This document shows positions 1 to 11,999 of a DNA stretch of 64,000 nucleotides, in pieces. The notes under the pieces are model-generated. The model worked only from the letters and a program-made list of their open reading frames with translations, did not search any database and was not told the DNA's origin. Positions within the stretch are counted from its first letter, which is position 1. Every line of letters begins with the position of its first letter. Source of the stretch: Salvator merianae (Eukaryota; Chordata; Lepidosauria; Squamata; Teiidae); the NCBI GenBank assembly GCA_003586115.2, contig QVOM02000042.1, positions 71,903,447-71,967,446 of the forward strand, in the 5' to 3' direction. A program made the position numbers and the translations under genes.

Positions 1-520
1 TTTCGGCATCCAGAAAGATTAGTGCTACTTGCACTTCATTATGAGACTCTAAATATTCTATAACGTCGATTATACTTCTTATATTGTCCTTCATTTGTCT
101 TTTGGGGAAAAATCCCGCTTGATCTTGGTGAATAAATTCTTGTAACACCTGTTTTAGCCTTGTTGCCATTATACTTGCAAAAACTTTATAATCATTATTC
201 AGTAGTGAAATTGGTCTGTAATTTTTGGGGGACATCAAGTCCTGTCCCTCTCTTGGAATTAATGTTATAAACGCTTTTTCCCAACTTTCCAGTATTTTCC
301 CACTGTCCAATATATCATTCATTGTCATTAGTAGTGGTTGCTGCAGTTCCTCTTGAAGTACTTTATAATAAATTGCTGTTAAACCATCCGGCTTTCTGTG
401 GTTGATGGAAAGGCTTTCCTCCTTTCATTTTCTTAATAGCATCAGATAGTTCCTTTGATGTTATAGGTGCATTCAACACAGTTCTATATTCTTGTGAAAT
501 TTGTGGCAGATTTTGTTTTT
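1..520 (-). mobile_element. L1-type LINE ORF2 fragment, reverse transcriptase region (degraded)
   Basis: The minus strand reads through degraded LINE-1 type ORF2. Around 400 down to 340 it gives a DGLTAIYYKVL-like segment. Around 240-200 it gives NYRPISLLNNDYKVFA, the conserved fingers region of L1 reverse transcriptases, then a QAGFF motif near 110 and FLDAEK at the window edge. The LPQISQ.YRTVLN.PI.SKELSDAI segment that precedes the RT core lies at about 430-520. Stops and frame changes make this a dead copy. The fragment runs off the start of the window, so the catalytic FADD box is not visible. Family assignment rests on the recognisable L1 RT motif order; the subfamily is not determined. 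Confidence 0.8.
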
Positions 521-524
521 CCTA

Positions 525-1330
525 GTGAGTTGCTCTTTTTCTCCTGCTCCTCAAATCTAAATGCCATTTTTTCCTGCCAGTCCACCTTCTCAAATTATTC
601 ATCAAATTCCACAATAGATAAACCCCTCTCCATTCATTGTAGAAAGTCAATAAAAGGTTGCCAATTCTTTATAAAATTTGAAACCATCATATCTCTGAAA
701 ATGTTTGTCAATTTGTCCATCTCTGCTAGATCCATCCAAAATTCAGTCATCCAAAATTGGAATATCCACTAGCTTCCACATTGTGCAGACAGAAGCCTTG
801 CTGTGGTAATCATATATATGGTCAGTACCATATACCTATCCAGATTCTTCTCAATTACTCCTTGAGGAAAAAGATTTGGTTTCCATGGATTTGCATTCAC
901 AGTATTCCTTCCATTGACATGTAAATACCAGCCTAATACTCTTTTACCTTATAACAAGTCCACCATATATGATATATATGCCTTCTTCCCTTCCATATTT
1001 CCAGCAATTAATTGAATCATTATTATACATTTTAGATAATTTGTATGGTGTCATATACCATCTATACATCATTTTATAAAAGTTTTCCTTTAAATTATAA
1101 AGTAAATTTCAAATCCTTATTCCATATTCTTTCCCATTGTCCTATCTGTACATTGTATTGAAAGTGTCTTGCCCATGCCAGCATACATTCCTTAACCTGT
1201 TCTTGTTCCATATCTGTTCTCAGTAGTAATTTATAGACCATAGTAATTGCCCTTCTTTCTCCTTCTTTTAACTTTTTTCCCCACCTATGGTTTTCAAATT
1301 AAAATTGTTGGTTTCTCTTATTCAGTTGTA
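525..1330 (-). mobile_element. L1-type LINE ORF2 C-terminal fragment (degraded)
   Basis: The minus strand reads as a broken L1 ORF2 C-terminal region. It includes a WARHFQYNVQIGQWERIW segment near 1190-1130, then DLAEMDKLTNIF near 730-700, and NWQPFIDFLQ near 660-630. The same DLAEMDKLTN and NWKPFxDFLQ motifs occur in the plus-strand L1 fragment at 57.2-57.4 kb, which supports the call. This C-terminal piece lies upstream, in LINE orientation, of the RT piece at 1-520. That order is reversed relative to an intact ORF2, so the locus is either two adjacent copies or one rearranged copy. Confidence 0.72.
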
Positions 1331-1408
1331 AACCTAAGAGCCTTCCTACATTTCATAATTCTTTTGTGATTCAACTAATCTACTGAAGATTTCACTGAGA
1401 CTCATTCT

Positions 1409-1525
1409 ATGGCTGCATCCAGATGTATCTTACTTATTCCACTATATTTGGATATTCCAGAATAAAGCATGGATATTCCCAAATATCCATACTTTGTCCC
1501 AGAATATCCAAATCAACTAAGGGCA
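1409..1525. mobile_element. Partial MITE with GGCTGCATCCAGATG end
   Basis: One terminus reads GGCTGCATCCAGATG. It is followed by TTACTTATTCCACTATAT and a TATTCCAGAATAAAGCATGG core. The same terminus and core occur at 26,838-26,948, where both inverted ends are present. Here the opposite end was not found, so the copy is truncated or diverged. Superfamily is not determined. Confidence 0.55.
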
Positions 1526-1529
1526 TTAA

Positions 1530-4437
1530 AATACTCCAGCAACAGAATGCAAAGTGAAATCCAGTCAAAATGTTGGGAAAATAAAGCATCACTCCACCAT
1601 TTTCTTCTAAGACTTAAGGGAAGAAGCTACCTCTATGAATAAAATATAATACAACTGGGAGTGCAGCTAGTCCAAATCCTTTTGTCCTAGCCAAATACAC
1701 TTCTGAAGCCAATTGTAATAAGCACAGGTGGCAGACAAATTCATGTGGGAAACTAGAAGCTCCTTCCAATACATAGTCTTCTCCCAAATCAATTAAAACG
1801 TCATACATATGAACCAGCACCTGAAAGAAGCCTAGAAATGCACTTAGTGTCAAAAGTGAAACTGAAATTAGAGCTGTCCCTGGAAAGGGATGAGCAGTGG
1901 AGGAAACTTCACAGGCTTAATTTCTGTACATTGCACTGTTGTTAATAGTTCAGAAGCAGGATATAATAATAACAATAAAAAAGTGGCAAAACCAAATGTT
2001 ACGACATTATGAGCGGTAGGCTACACACGTGTTTTTAAAACATGCTTTCATTCTATTTCCTTAGTTCACAGCCACAGTTTATTTCTTATTTCCCCAAGTG
2101 AGCATTTGGCCTGTGGGAATTGGGCGTACTAATGGAGACGGAGCATTGACAGACCAGCTTGCCCAAACTTATGCCTCCTTCTGAGCTTCCCAAGCTTTTA
2201 AATCTGCTGCCTGAAATGTGCCAGGAATTTCTCTTGCTCTTTTTTTTCTTCTCTTTCCTTTTTTTTTTTTTACCCCTCATTTTTTAGATCAAAAACCAAA
2301 CAAGGATTTGGATTCTGTAAACAAGGATGTGAGTCAGTGTCTGTGTCTGCGATCACACAGATTGAATCAGATCTTTTGTAAGGTCACCATTCAAAGAGCT
2401 ATATTAGCAAAGGAAGTATTGTTGAGCTTGCTTGCAGATCTACATTCCTCATTCACTGGCTGTTGCATCAAGGAGCAATTTGTATGAATGGGCCATCACA
2501 GAGACAAAAAAGAAAAAGTATGAGCTGCTGCTATTCATGCAACTTGGGTAGCAATTTAAATTAAGATGTTGTCGAGAAGATGATTTAAACCTTCCCATTT
2601 TTCCACAGCAATCAGGATTTTGGAGATCCAGTTATGACTGGTCTACATCAAGTGTAGTTTAGCTGTCATTCACTTTTTCTTGCTTATATTTCTCCCCTCA
2701 CACCAAATTTTAAACTTCCCCTGTAGGCACCGGTGCATCATATTGAGAGGGAAAAGAGCAATATGTCAGAAACATTATCTTATCAAAAAATCACAAAGTA
2801 TGCCATAAGAGATACTCACTCAGCGTTACCAACACTGGATATTGTTCAGAAAGGGAAGTGATCACATTATGAAGCAAAAGACAGAATTGCTTTCAGTCCT
2901 TATAAATTTCATCCATGCAGACAAACAGCATGTACTTCATTTCATTGTTCCTTTCTCTTCATATGTCTATGCATATATATTACACACACAGAGTATGTAA
3001 TCAGCCAACCCAATCAAGAATCATGACATGGATAACATTGTATTTTTCCAAGAAGTGTCTTTAGTTTTTTATTTATTTTTTCCCTGTAATTTCTGGTATG
3101 TATGTAGAAATCTCTATATACACATGGATCATTGTTTTCCAGTTTTGTGCTAATGTACAAAAATCCAAACAAATGCAGTTTTGCTTCTTCAGGCATAATC
3201 CCAAACTATGCAGCAGAATATTTATAAAAATGGAAATATCTGTAGATATGGAAACCATTCAGAATTCCATTTGGAATGAATTCCTAAAAACTGTTAAAGC
3301 AAAAATTGCACAACAAATTTATCAGCTAGAGCTGGGGACTGAAGCAGACTCATAAAAGAAAATTTTAAAAAATTAAAAATCAAGGAAGAAAAAGATAGCA
3401 TTTCAAAACATCTCTGCAACTACAGAAAGACCCTGTCCAGTGTTTCACGCCTCCTCTTATTCTACCACCCCTGTTTCACCAATCACCACTACTTGTGTGA
3501 GAAACCCACAAGCCACTTCTGAGCTGTAGGCTGGCCTGGGAAACATAAGACCGCACATCCCTTCTGCAAGATTCCAAACACAAGAATTGCTGTGTCCCTT
3601 GTGAGATGTTCTAGAAACTTTGCATTCATAATGAATAGAGAAATGGCCGCTGAAGAAGAGAAACATCCTTGAAATGTACATCTGGTCACCTGTGAATGGA
3701 TATTGATCAGGTCCACATGGATCTGGAATTTGGACCTATAAGAGAAATGGGGGGGCAGTGTGATCCAATGCTAATTCTCATTGAGTTTGGGATACCTTTA
3801 AGTTGCACAATTTTGCATTATGTGCAATTTCTGTTACATTTTTATATTGTTTACTATTTGGACTTCAGTCTTCAGCCAGCCAAATTCAGGAGTGTTAGAA
3901 GAGAGAAATGGCAGGCACTGGCTATGAATCCATTGCTCCTCCAATGCTCCTCCTTTCAACAATGCCTCTCTAATGTTTTCTACATAATTCACTTGTAAAT
4001 ATCATTCAAGTATCATTCTATATTCTGGTATCTCATGAAGATATACAGGAGGGAGGGGATTGGCTTTTGCATTGGTAGGTAAGTATGAACCATGCAAAGC
4101 ACACAGTCTGCACAAAATGCACCCAAATAAATGTGCAAATTGTGCATTACTTGCATACACAGTATAAAGTCTATGTTTGACTGGGCATAGACAGCACAAC
4201 TTTGCAGAGAAGTCACAAGATGTGAGTGGAGCTAACAAGAGCCACTGGCAGCTCCAGATCTGCAGAAGCCTGGTTTCTGAGGCTGAAGTCTGAGTCCCAA
4301 GCCACAGAATGAGCCCTCACTGTCCTGTTATGCTGCCCATAGCCATCAGGAGGCAGACACTGTTTGCCTATAGCCAGCAGCGGCTACAAATTGCTTGACA
4401 AGCACTGCCAGTTGCCATACCTCAAAGCAACCAGACA
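1530..4437. other. No recognisable gene
   Basis: Only short open frames (up to 100 codons) were seen here, with no family resemblance. There is a pyrimidine-rich run with a T tract at about 2,239-2,271. No convincing repeat boundaries were found. Composition is AT-rich and matches the surrounding intergenic DNA. Confidence 0.4.
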
Positions 4438-5100
4438 CAATGGGCCTGTTCGCACTGAGGCAAGCAGAACGTTCTAATTAGCATGCTTCAGGCCGGTGCA
4501 GATGAGGAGAGGTTCCGCACATTTGCACTCGTTGGCGGTAGACCATACCCGAAGCTACCCAGCTGCCGCGTCAGTACGAATGCTTCAGCACCAGGTCCGT
4601 ACCTGCTCCTTCACCAGCGCCCGGACGTCCCTCCCTCCGATGCTCACCATTGGCAGAGCGCTCTCTCCTAGCGGTGTCATTTCCACGGCTACGCTCCGAA
4701 GCTGTGGAGCCGACTTCGCATCTGGCGATAGGCGGATGGGGCCGGATCACGAAGCCATTGCGAAGACGGCGGGAACCAGACACAGCTTCGTCCTCGCTTA
4801 CGAAGTACCCTCCGAAGCGGGCGGGTGTCTTCGCAGTGAGAAACGGCGTATGCGGAAACCGATTACATCCGCCGACGTCAGGGCGATGGACAGAAAACGA
4901 AAGACGAGGGGAGTGTGAAAGCACCGTCCCCGATCTTCACTCGATCGCGCAAGTCGGGATGAAGACAAGCAATTACTTGTCTTGCCTTACCCAACATCAG
5001 GTACGAATTGGGGGAGGTTGGGTTTGAATCGGGTCAGGTGCGCACCTGCAGCAGTGCGAAGCGTCCGTTCCAGCGAGCGCCTAAGAATTACAGGCCCATT
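4438..5100. mobile_element. CpG-rich block bounded by a 12-bp inverted repeat, possible non-autonomous DNA transposon
   Basis: This block is strikingly GC- and CpG-rich compared with its AT-rich neighbours. It starts with CAATGGGCCTGT (4,438-4,449) and ends with ACAGGCCCATTG (5,089-5,100), an exact 12-bp inverted repeat. The GGGCCTGTT(C)G/ACACT start resembles the inverted terminus at 30,253-30,270. Overlapping open frames of 85-140 codons exist in several frames on both strands (for example 4,496-4,918 plus and 4,571-4,924 minus). This is expected where stop codons are rare, and none resembles a known family. No clear target-site duplication was seen. A short CpG-island promoter is the alternative, but no downstream exon was recognised. 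Confidence 0.45.
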
Positions 5101-5320
5101 GACCCACAGACCTGGCTGCACCACTACAAATCCTGTTTTCCCTTTCTTCTCCCTTTCTGTAATAAAAATGATCATTGGGAGCATCCAAGGAACTAAATTT
5201 CTTGCCAGGGAAAGCTGGCAAGAAATCATTGGAATAGTAATCATTTACTGATTGGTCAAATGGCCATATCAATTTATAGAATCAAGATTACATGACAAAA
5301 TGTATATAAAACTAAGTAGA

Positions 5321-7060
5321 CTCATTTCAATCTGGCTTCAGGCCTGGTAAGGGCATGAAACTGCCTTGGTCACCCTGGTTGATTATCTTTTCCAGGAGAA
5401 AGATGGGGAGGTACTACACAATTGCTCCTCCTGGATATCTCAGCAGTTTTTGACACCATCAACCACAGAAAGGCTGTGAAATTTGGGAACCGGAGGTACC
5501 ACATTGTGATGATTTCACTCCTATGTCCAGTGCCAATATTGGACAATACTTATGGGACATTCCTGATCTACGTCCTGGGAACTCACCTGTGGGTTTCATA
5601 GAATCATAGAATCATAGAATCATAGAGTTGGAAGGGACCTCTAGGGTCATCGAGTCCAACCCCCTGCTCAATGCAGGATTCACTAAAGCATCCCAGACAG
5701 ATAACTGTCCAGCCTCTCCTTGAAGACCTCCAGCGAAGGAGAGCCCACCACCTCCTGTGGCAACCTGTTCCAATGACTGATTGCCCTTACGGTCAGGAAG
5801 TTTTTCCTAATATCTAGCCTGTATCTACTCCCTTGAAGTTTCATCCCATTGTTTCTAGTCCTTTTTTTTTTTTAACTGAGAATAGGGCCAATCCTTCTGC
5901 ACTGTGACAGCCCTTCAGATACTTGAAAACAGCTATCATGTCTCCTCTCAGTCTTCTCTTCTGCAGGCTAAACATTCCTAGGTCCTTTAACCGTTCCTCG
6001 TAGGACATGGTTTGCAGACCACTCACCATTTTGGTCGCCCTTCTCTGAACTTGTTCCAGTTTGTCAATGTCTTTTTTAAACTGGGGTGCCCAGAACTGGA
6101 CACAATACTCCAGATGAGGTCTGACCAAGGAAGAGTAAAGTGGGAAAAGGATCACTCTCAGGTTCCTCAAGGATCACTCTCAGGTTCTTTAACATCTATA
6201 TGAAACTTCTGGGAGAGGACATCAGGAGATTTGGGGTGAGGTGTCATCAATAGGCAGATGACACCCAGCTGTCTTTGTCTCCATTCCATCTGAATCAGGC
6301 CATGTACTTGAGGTCCTTAACAAGTGCTTGGAGGTAGTAAAGGGCAGGATGGGGATCAATAAATTTAAGTTGAATCCAGACAACATAGAGGTAATTTGTG
6401 CCACAAGGTCTCAAGTCCAAGAATTAGGGAGGTATCCTGTTCTTGATGAGGTTTTTGTTCCCTGGAAGATACAGCCATGAAAACTGAGATATTCCTGGAG
6501 TCTCTCCTGACATTTGAAGCTCAGGTGGAGGCAATGGCCAGGAGTGCCTACTTTCAGATCTGTCTGGTTTGCCAGTTATTTTGTGACACTTTGATCACAG
6601 TAATCCATGCCCTTGTAACTTCAAGTCTGGACTGCTATAAAGTACTTAAAGATGGTTCAGAAGCTTTAGCTAGTGCAGAACACAACAGCAAGACTGTTGA
6701 CTGAAACTGCTAGGTGGATGCATATCACACCAGTCATAAAATAACTTCACTGGCTGCCAACTCACTACTGAGTGCAATTTAAAGTACAAACATTAGCTTA
6801 TAAGACCCTGAACAACTTCAGCCTCAGAAATCTAAAGGAATGCCTCCTCCCATAGAGCTCTGCTCATGGTTAAAGATCTGCCAGCGAGGCCAGTGCCACC
6901 ACTGCCAGTTGTTAGGGATGGGGATGAGTAAGAAGGCCTTCTCAATGATAGCCCCTGATTATGAATTAGCCTCCCCTCTGAGCTGTGTCAGGCATCCTTA
7001 TCACATACATTTAGGTGTCTAAATGAAAACACAACTCCTCTTCTTAGTCTCTGGCTGAAG
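5321..7060 (+). mobile_element. Old L2-type LINE copy, interrupted by a CR1
   Basis: The plus strand is a degraded relative of the better copy at 49,212-50,590. Both start with a TTTCAATCTGGCTTCAGG segment and share the AGGAGAAAGA and TTTTGACACCAT stretches (RT motif A), and the GCAGATGACACCCAGCT stretch encoding ADDTQL (6,255-6,271). They also share the GACTGCTATAA region near 6,630 and the CGGATGCATATCAC-type region near 6,716. Many stops and indels show it is dead. It is split by a CR1 end at 5,599-6,140, so it predates that insertion. Confidence 0.8.
5599..6140 (-). mobile_element. CR1 LINE 3' end, nested in L2
   Basis: Three ATAGAATC units at 5,599-5,626 are the reverse complement of the classic CR1 3' terminus, followed by AGTTGGAAGGGACCTCTAGG. 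The minus strand encodes the ORF2 C-terminus: [18 protein letters not shown], then [13 protein letters not shown] and [22 protein letters not shown] (about 6,130 down to 5,930), followed by a frame break in a T-rich run near 5,865. Only about 540 bp remain, the usual severe 5' truncation. It lies inside the L2 reverse transcriptase region, where L2 sequence resumes with a GTTCCTCA segment near 6,162. Confidence 0.9.
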
Positions 7061-7439
7061 AAACAGCTTCCCTTCCCCTTGCAGGCATTACTATTCTTGG
7101 TCAAAATACCTGGATGTCAGCCAGGCGTCCACCCATTTCCATTTATATTTATATTGTTCCTGCACTTGGCTTTATCCAGATATTTTGATCAGAAATAGCA
7201 GCACAAACAACTGCCAGAAGGAGGTAAGAAATTGGTATTACGGGAAACCAAGTGTTGGTGCTGGATTTTCTGTAATACCAATGTTTGGTAATTCAGTCAA
7301 CTAACTTGGGACTATACTGGGACTGACATGGATACATGTGGCATTCACAGATTAGTCTCGGGAGAATCACAGGTTTTTACCTGCCTCTGGAGGATCCCTT
7401 ATTTGTTGTTTTAGTGAATTTATTTTGAGTTGGCTTTTA

Positions 7440-7566
7440 ATACCAATTTTGTTGTAATCCGCCCTGAGACCCCTGGGCACAGAGCCACATTGATACACAC
7501 ACACACACACACAAACAAACAAACAAACAAACACAAACACACATTCATATCCACTACAAAACATGC
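7440..7566 (+). mobile_element. L2-type LINE 3' tail with CA/CAAA repeat
   Basis: TTGTTGTAATCCGCCCTGAGACCCCTGGG matches, with changes, the 3' tail of the L2 copy ending at 50,590. It runs into a CA and CAAA microsatellite in place of the usual AATAAA-type tail. It may be the 3' end of the copy at 5,321-7,060, with about 380 bp of unrelated or diverged sequence between. Confidence 0.7.
7495..7545. repeat. (CA)n/(CAAA)n microsatellite
   Basis: About nine CA units are followed by about six CAAA units and more CA. The run lies at the 3' end of an L2 tail, a common origin for such tracts. Confidence 0.95.
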
Positions 7567-9307
7567 AAGGGCAGCAAGATCATCAGTCCTTATCAGACCT
7601 CATGCCCCTTGCTGACTATCCCTATCTGCTCTAAATACAAGATCCTTAACTGGGAAGAAATGAGGCAACCTTACTCACCACATGTGCATCAGTTCCTTGG
7701 AGTAAATTGACAGGTGATCATGAGCATCCCAAAATGTCATATGTTTTTTAAAAAAATGATCCAGTCATAAACTTTCAGAATTACAAATCTTGCAATCAAA
7801 CAGAATTTTATTTAGTTCTTCAGTGTCTGAGGACCCACAAATATACATTCTGTCAGAATGTGTATCTTCCACTTTTGACCATAGAATCAAATCATTTCAA
7901 ATAGGCCAGGTTTATTTATACCTTAGTGAAAAGGCATACATAAAATCTTCACTGGCTTCTCTCTATAGCTTACTTTCCCATTTAGATTATGATCAAGTGG
8001 AGCAGTAGAAGTGTCTGTTGCCTGCTGCTCAAAGAACAGGCCCCTCCTGTGTCTTGGCCCACCAACCTGTCACGGTTGTGCCACTGAAGCATGCCACACA
8101 GCAAGCTTTGGGGATGTGCAGATACAGCCAGGCGCTCTACTGCAAAGGCAAAGGGCATCCCATGGATGGCCAAGCCAGCACAGGAGGGAAGAAGCACTGT
8201 CAATCCTGCACTTCCCCTTTCCCATTCTTTCCACCATCCTGGGACAAAGCACAGCCAGCAGGCATATGCAACCACATGACAGGCATGTTGTGAGAGCAGA
8301 CAGCTGCCAAGCTTTTAAGCCCCTCTCACTGCACCCCTAAATGCTTAACCCTGTAGTCTGAGTGATGCTACAGCTATTTATTCTTCAGAAATTCTGCCTT
8401 GGACTGGGAAGCAATAAGTTATTTCTTTTGGATTTGTGATGGCACCAAATCAGAGTCAGTCCAACAACATATGAAGAGGTGTCTTCTCCAAGCCTCTCTC
8501 AATTCATGAAATAAGGAGAGATCATATCTTATCATAAACTATGGCTTAAAAAATAAAATAAAATACATTCCTATCCATCCAAGAGTTTGCTCTGGGTTAT
8601 CGAGGCAGACATTTCAGGAGTAAACAATAAAGTTCCAATTTTGAATTGTTCAGAGAAAATAGGTAATTCCCCCACAACTCACCCAATACACAAATATAGT
8701 GCAACATTATTTCAAGTTCACTGCTTAACATTCCCTCAGCTGCATACTTGATTAAATCCATACACTGGATCCCAGAGACACAACCCTTTCATTATTACAA
8801 TGTATTCAGTTCCCCTCCTGCTACCTTCCCCAATTCCTCATTCAGTTCAGTAAGTGCTGATTTTTCCATCAACCTGCTGATAACTGCCCTGTCCCAGTAA
8901 ACAAGAAATACATGATGCAAAATGTCTTGCTCACTGCCCTTTTTCCAAGGCAAACAGAGCAAGTTATAAACTCCTACTTCTGCGAATCAAAAGACACAGG
9001 GGTCCCTCCCCTCTTCCTTTCTAGCTTTATCACATTTGTCCTGTAACAAGATTTTACATTCACTTCCCAAACCTTGAACTCCAGACCAAACACAGCTAGC
9101 ACCCCAATTCATTAGAAGCTGTATTTATTGTCATGGCCATGGCTTTGTAACTTGGCACTACTTTGTTCCTTAACATTCCTTTTCTGTGCAAATTTGGTTA
9201 ATGTGCTTTCCCTTTATTGTTTCTGCTCCAAATTTTAGCTTCATCGACTTTCTCTTATCAAGTCCTTTTGCCTTTTTATTACTGTTGCTGTTTTTGTTTT
9301 TTGTTTA

Positions 9308-9309
<2 letters not shown>

Positions 9310-9339
<30 letters not shown>
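9310..9339. repeat. (ATT)n microsatellite
   Basis: About ten ATT units run in perfect tandem. It produces a poly-isoleucine stretch in the overlapping short frames, which shows those frames are not genes. Confidence 0.95.
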
Positions 9340-10021
9340 GGCACTTCAAATGAAAGTTGGAAGCAAGATTTCTTGGAAAAGAAAGCCATGCTTACATTAT
9401 TTTTAATTAACTTCTCCATAACACAGAAGTCTAGAATACGTCTTCGGCATACAGAGCAAGTCAACTATGATTAACCAAGATCCTGACACAGATGAACCAG
9501 GCAAGCACCAGGAACCCCTGAAAGAGGATCTCATGCTGTTATGGCATTTGGAGTCATGCACCAATAACCCAGCATCAGCTGTCATCTTCAGCGCTGGAGC
9601 CTTGGATTCACGGGGGTTATCCGGCAGTAAAGAACTGTAGGCAACTCACCACTGCTGAGAATAATTGAGCAATAGTTTCACAGCAGGATGAGTCCTGATG
9701 TGTTTCTCGTGAAATTATATACTTTTAACCTGGAAAAAAAAATATATAATTTGGAAGTGAATGTGCACCCCCTCCCCCCTCCCAGTAATAGCTAGAGAGT
9801 TGCTTTTCATTTACAGTCTGCAAAAGGGCTGAGACAGAAAGATATGCTGCTATCCATAAATGCTAGGAGAAAAAACCTGCAATAGAAACAACCTCCACGA
9901 TTCAGATTGGTGTGTAGGACACCCAGTAATTTCTGTACAAAATAGCACTCCTGCTTACATTTCTTATCTTATTGAAATGTATAAGGAGAAACAATCAACC
10001 TTGAATAAGAATGAACTTCTT

Positions 10022-10046
10022 AAAAAAAAAAAAAAAAAAAAAAAAA
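10022..10046. repeat. Poly(A) tract
   Basis: Twenty-five consecutive A residues. It could be the tail of a decayed retroposon, but no recognisable body lies immediately upstream. Confidence 0.9.
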
Positions 10047-11109
10047 GGGAGAATAGAGGGTTTGCACTTTGTTCTGTAAATGTATTACAGTTCAGGGGAA
10101 AATAAAGTAAAACTAAAATAAGGGGGGAAAATAGAGGAATATTGCATAGTGTTACTCTAATCTATGACCTATATCTATAGCTGAATGAAAATGTAAGTGT
10201 GGTAGAAAGCCTTTAAGCAGCAACGCCTTCAAGCAAGGATTTAGTCCTGTGATATATACTTTTTCCAGGTCTTTCTGGCAGCTGCTTTCTCAGTCTTCTG
10301 CCTTGGTGCTCACTCCTGACCCTTGCTCCATCACCTGTTCTCAAGATCATTCAACTTCCAAAAAGGAAGACAAGCAAGCAAGGGGTGGAACTGAGCACAC
10401 AGGCAGGGGATTGGTGAACCAGCTGTCACGAAGCCCCAAGAAAAGCACAGGCCATAGGACCAGCTACCAGGTCATGAGCACAACTTTGTTTCACCTGTGT
10501 GTGCAGTTACGCAGATTAGATGAAAATTGGGTGGGGAAAGGGATTCATGTTTTCACCAAATGAGAATGCTTCTGGAACAATGAACATGGATGTCAGCTGG
10601 TTGGCCACTTTTTAATAAGTCTCCCTTCCATTTTGGAGAATATTTATTTTCCTTTTGTCTTCTTTTCTTTAAGTTAAGCGTATTAGTTACCAAAACAATG
10701 TAGCCGAAGTCTTACATGAATTGTTCTTTTGAAATACATTCAAATCTGCCTCTCAGAATACACTGCTCTCCCAGAAGTCTTTATGAAACTCTCATACTCT
10801 TCAGATGCCAACCCACCCATGCTGCTACCCAAACCTCTTATTCTCCTCCTATCTTAGTCTCCGACCTCAAACCTCTTGACCACTATTCATTTACTCCTTC
10901 CTCCCAAATTCCAGCTCAAACTCTCCCAGTCACATGCTCAACAGCAAGCAGAAAGAGAAACTGGAGCTCTAAAATCACATGAGATTCCATGTCTCACCCT
11001 GAGTTCTATGGCGTTGTTTGGTTTTTGTGTATAATGCCAACAGGCAAACATGCAGCACACACAATTTCTTTATAAGAGTTATCTGGGACAAGTGATCCCT
11101 CTCAAGGTT

Positions 11110-11510
11110 GGAATGGATCACTCTGAACTGAAACATCACCGTCCACACAGGAATGACATGTTCCAGCCCAGCCCCTGCATTGGTCCCAAAGCTTGCATGA
11201 GCTTTGGAGCTGGGCTGCACAAGCTCTGAAATCCAGGAATGAAAGTAGTGCAAGAAGTGGAGCAGTAAGGCCCATTGCCAAAATGCCCCCCCACACACAC
11301 ACACTGCATTCAGAACATGAAAGCATGCACCTTCTGCATGCATTCATCTTCTGGTCTAGACTGAGCTAATACTCTGATAGACCTCAATATCAAGGTCTAC
11401 AGGTGATCCAGATCAAAAGCCCCTTTATCTGGATCATGCTTCAATCTGTGCTGATCGAGTGTACCCATGGTGGGTATTCCATGTATTCCACACTAACGTG
11501 CTAAGTATTC
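11110..11510. repeat. Interspersed repeat, copy 1 (partner at 39,301-39,775)
   Basis: Shares several blocks in the same order with 39,301-39,775: CCCAAAGCTTG, GAGCTTnnGAGCTGG, CCAGGAATGAA, GCACCTTnTGCAT, GACCTCAATATCAAG versus its relative, ATCTGGATCATGCT and CACTAACGTGC. The partner has CTTTTCTGCAC and GTGCAGAAAGG ends, so this is probably a degraded non-autonomous DNA transposon. Ends here are not preserved. Confidence 0.6.
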
Positions 11511-11999
11511 AGAGAGAAGTCCATTCTGTCCCCATTTTGTTCTCTTTTTTTAGCTCATCTTATAGACTTTTTCCATAAAGTGAACATTTTGTTATGTAAA
11601 GAGTACGGTAATTTCATAAGAATTTTTTTTTCAGGTAAATAACCAATTTTGTTAATTTAAAATAATTTTGTGAAAGAAAATGCCATTTTGTGCAAACAAA
11701 ATATTATGCATTGAAATTGAAAGGCAAAATCTCTAGCCTATCCTATCACTGTACATTTAATTTGATAATAAATTTGCAACCTTAGATCATCACATTATTT
11801 TTTAACCTTCAGATGTATTACTCTTCCTATGTCACAGAAAAAGCCCTCTTGTGACCCCTCACCTTTTGAACCACAGAAGATCACAGCAGCAGACCTTCAC
11901 ATCCACAAACTAATATATATGGAGGCACTTTTTTAGATATTCAAGACCCAAGCTGTTTATATCATGGACCTCTAGCTGCAGATGTTCCTCCCAGCATTT

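Larger units (their letters stand above)
7570..11100. other. No recognisable gene; simple repeats only
   Basis: Unique AT-rich sequence with short unsupported open frames. The 97-109 codon frames near 7,980-8,340 occur on both strands in a less AT-rich patch and resemble no family. Simple repeats are listed separately. No exon-like or RNA-gene structure was recognised. Confidence 0.4.

Noticed and set aside
4496..4924. Overlapping open frames of 117-140 codons on both strands as a protein-coding gene
   Set aside because: They overlap each other in a CpG-rich block where stops are rare, share no known motif, and lie within an inverted-repeat-bounded element.
7495..7545. Short frames with cysteine/valine or threonine/histidine runs
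   Set aside because: They are translations of the CA/CAAA microsatellite.
9310..9339. CRISPR-like or tandem array
   Set aside because: It is a simple trinucleotide microsatellite without spacers. No repeat-spacer pattern exists in the window.
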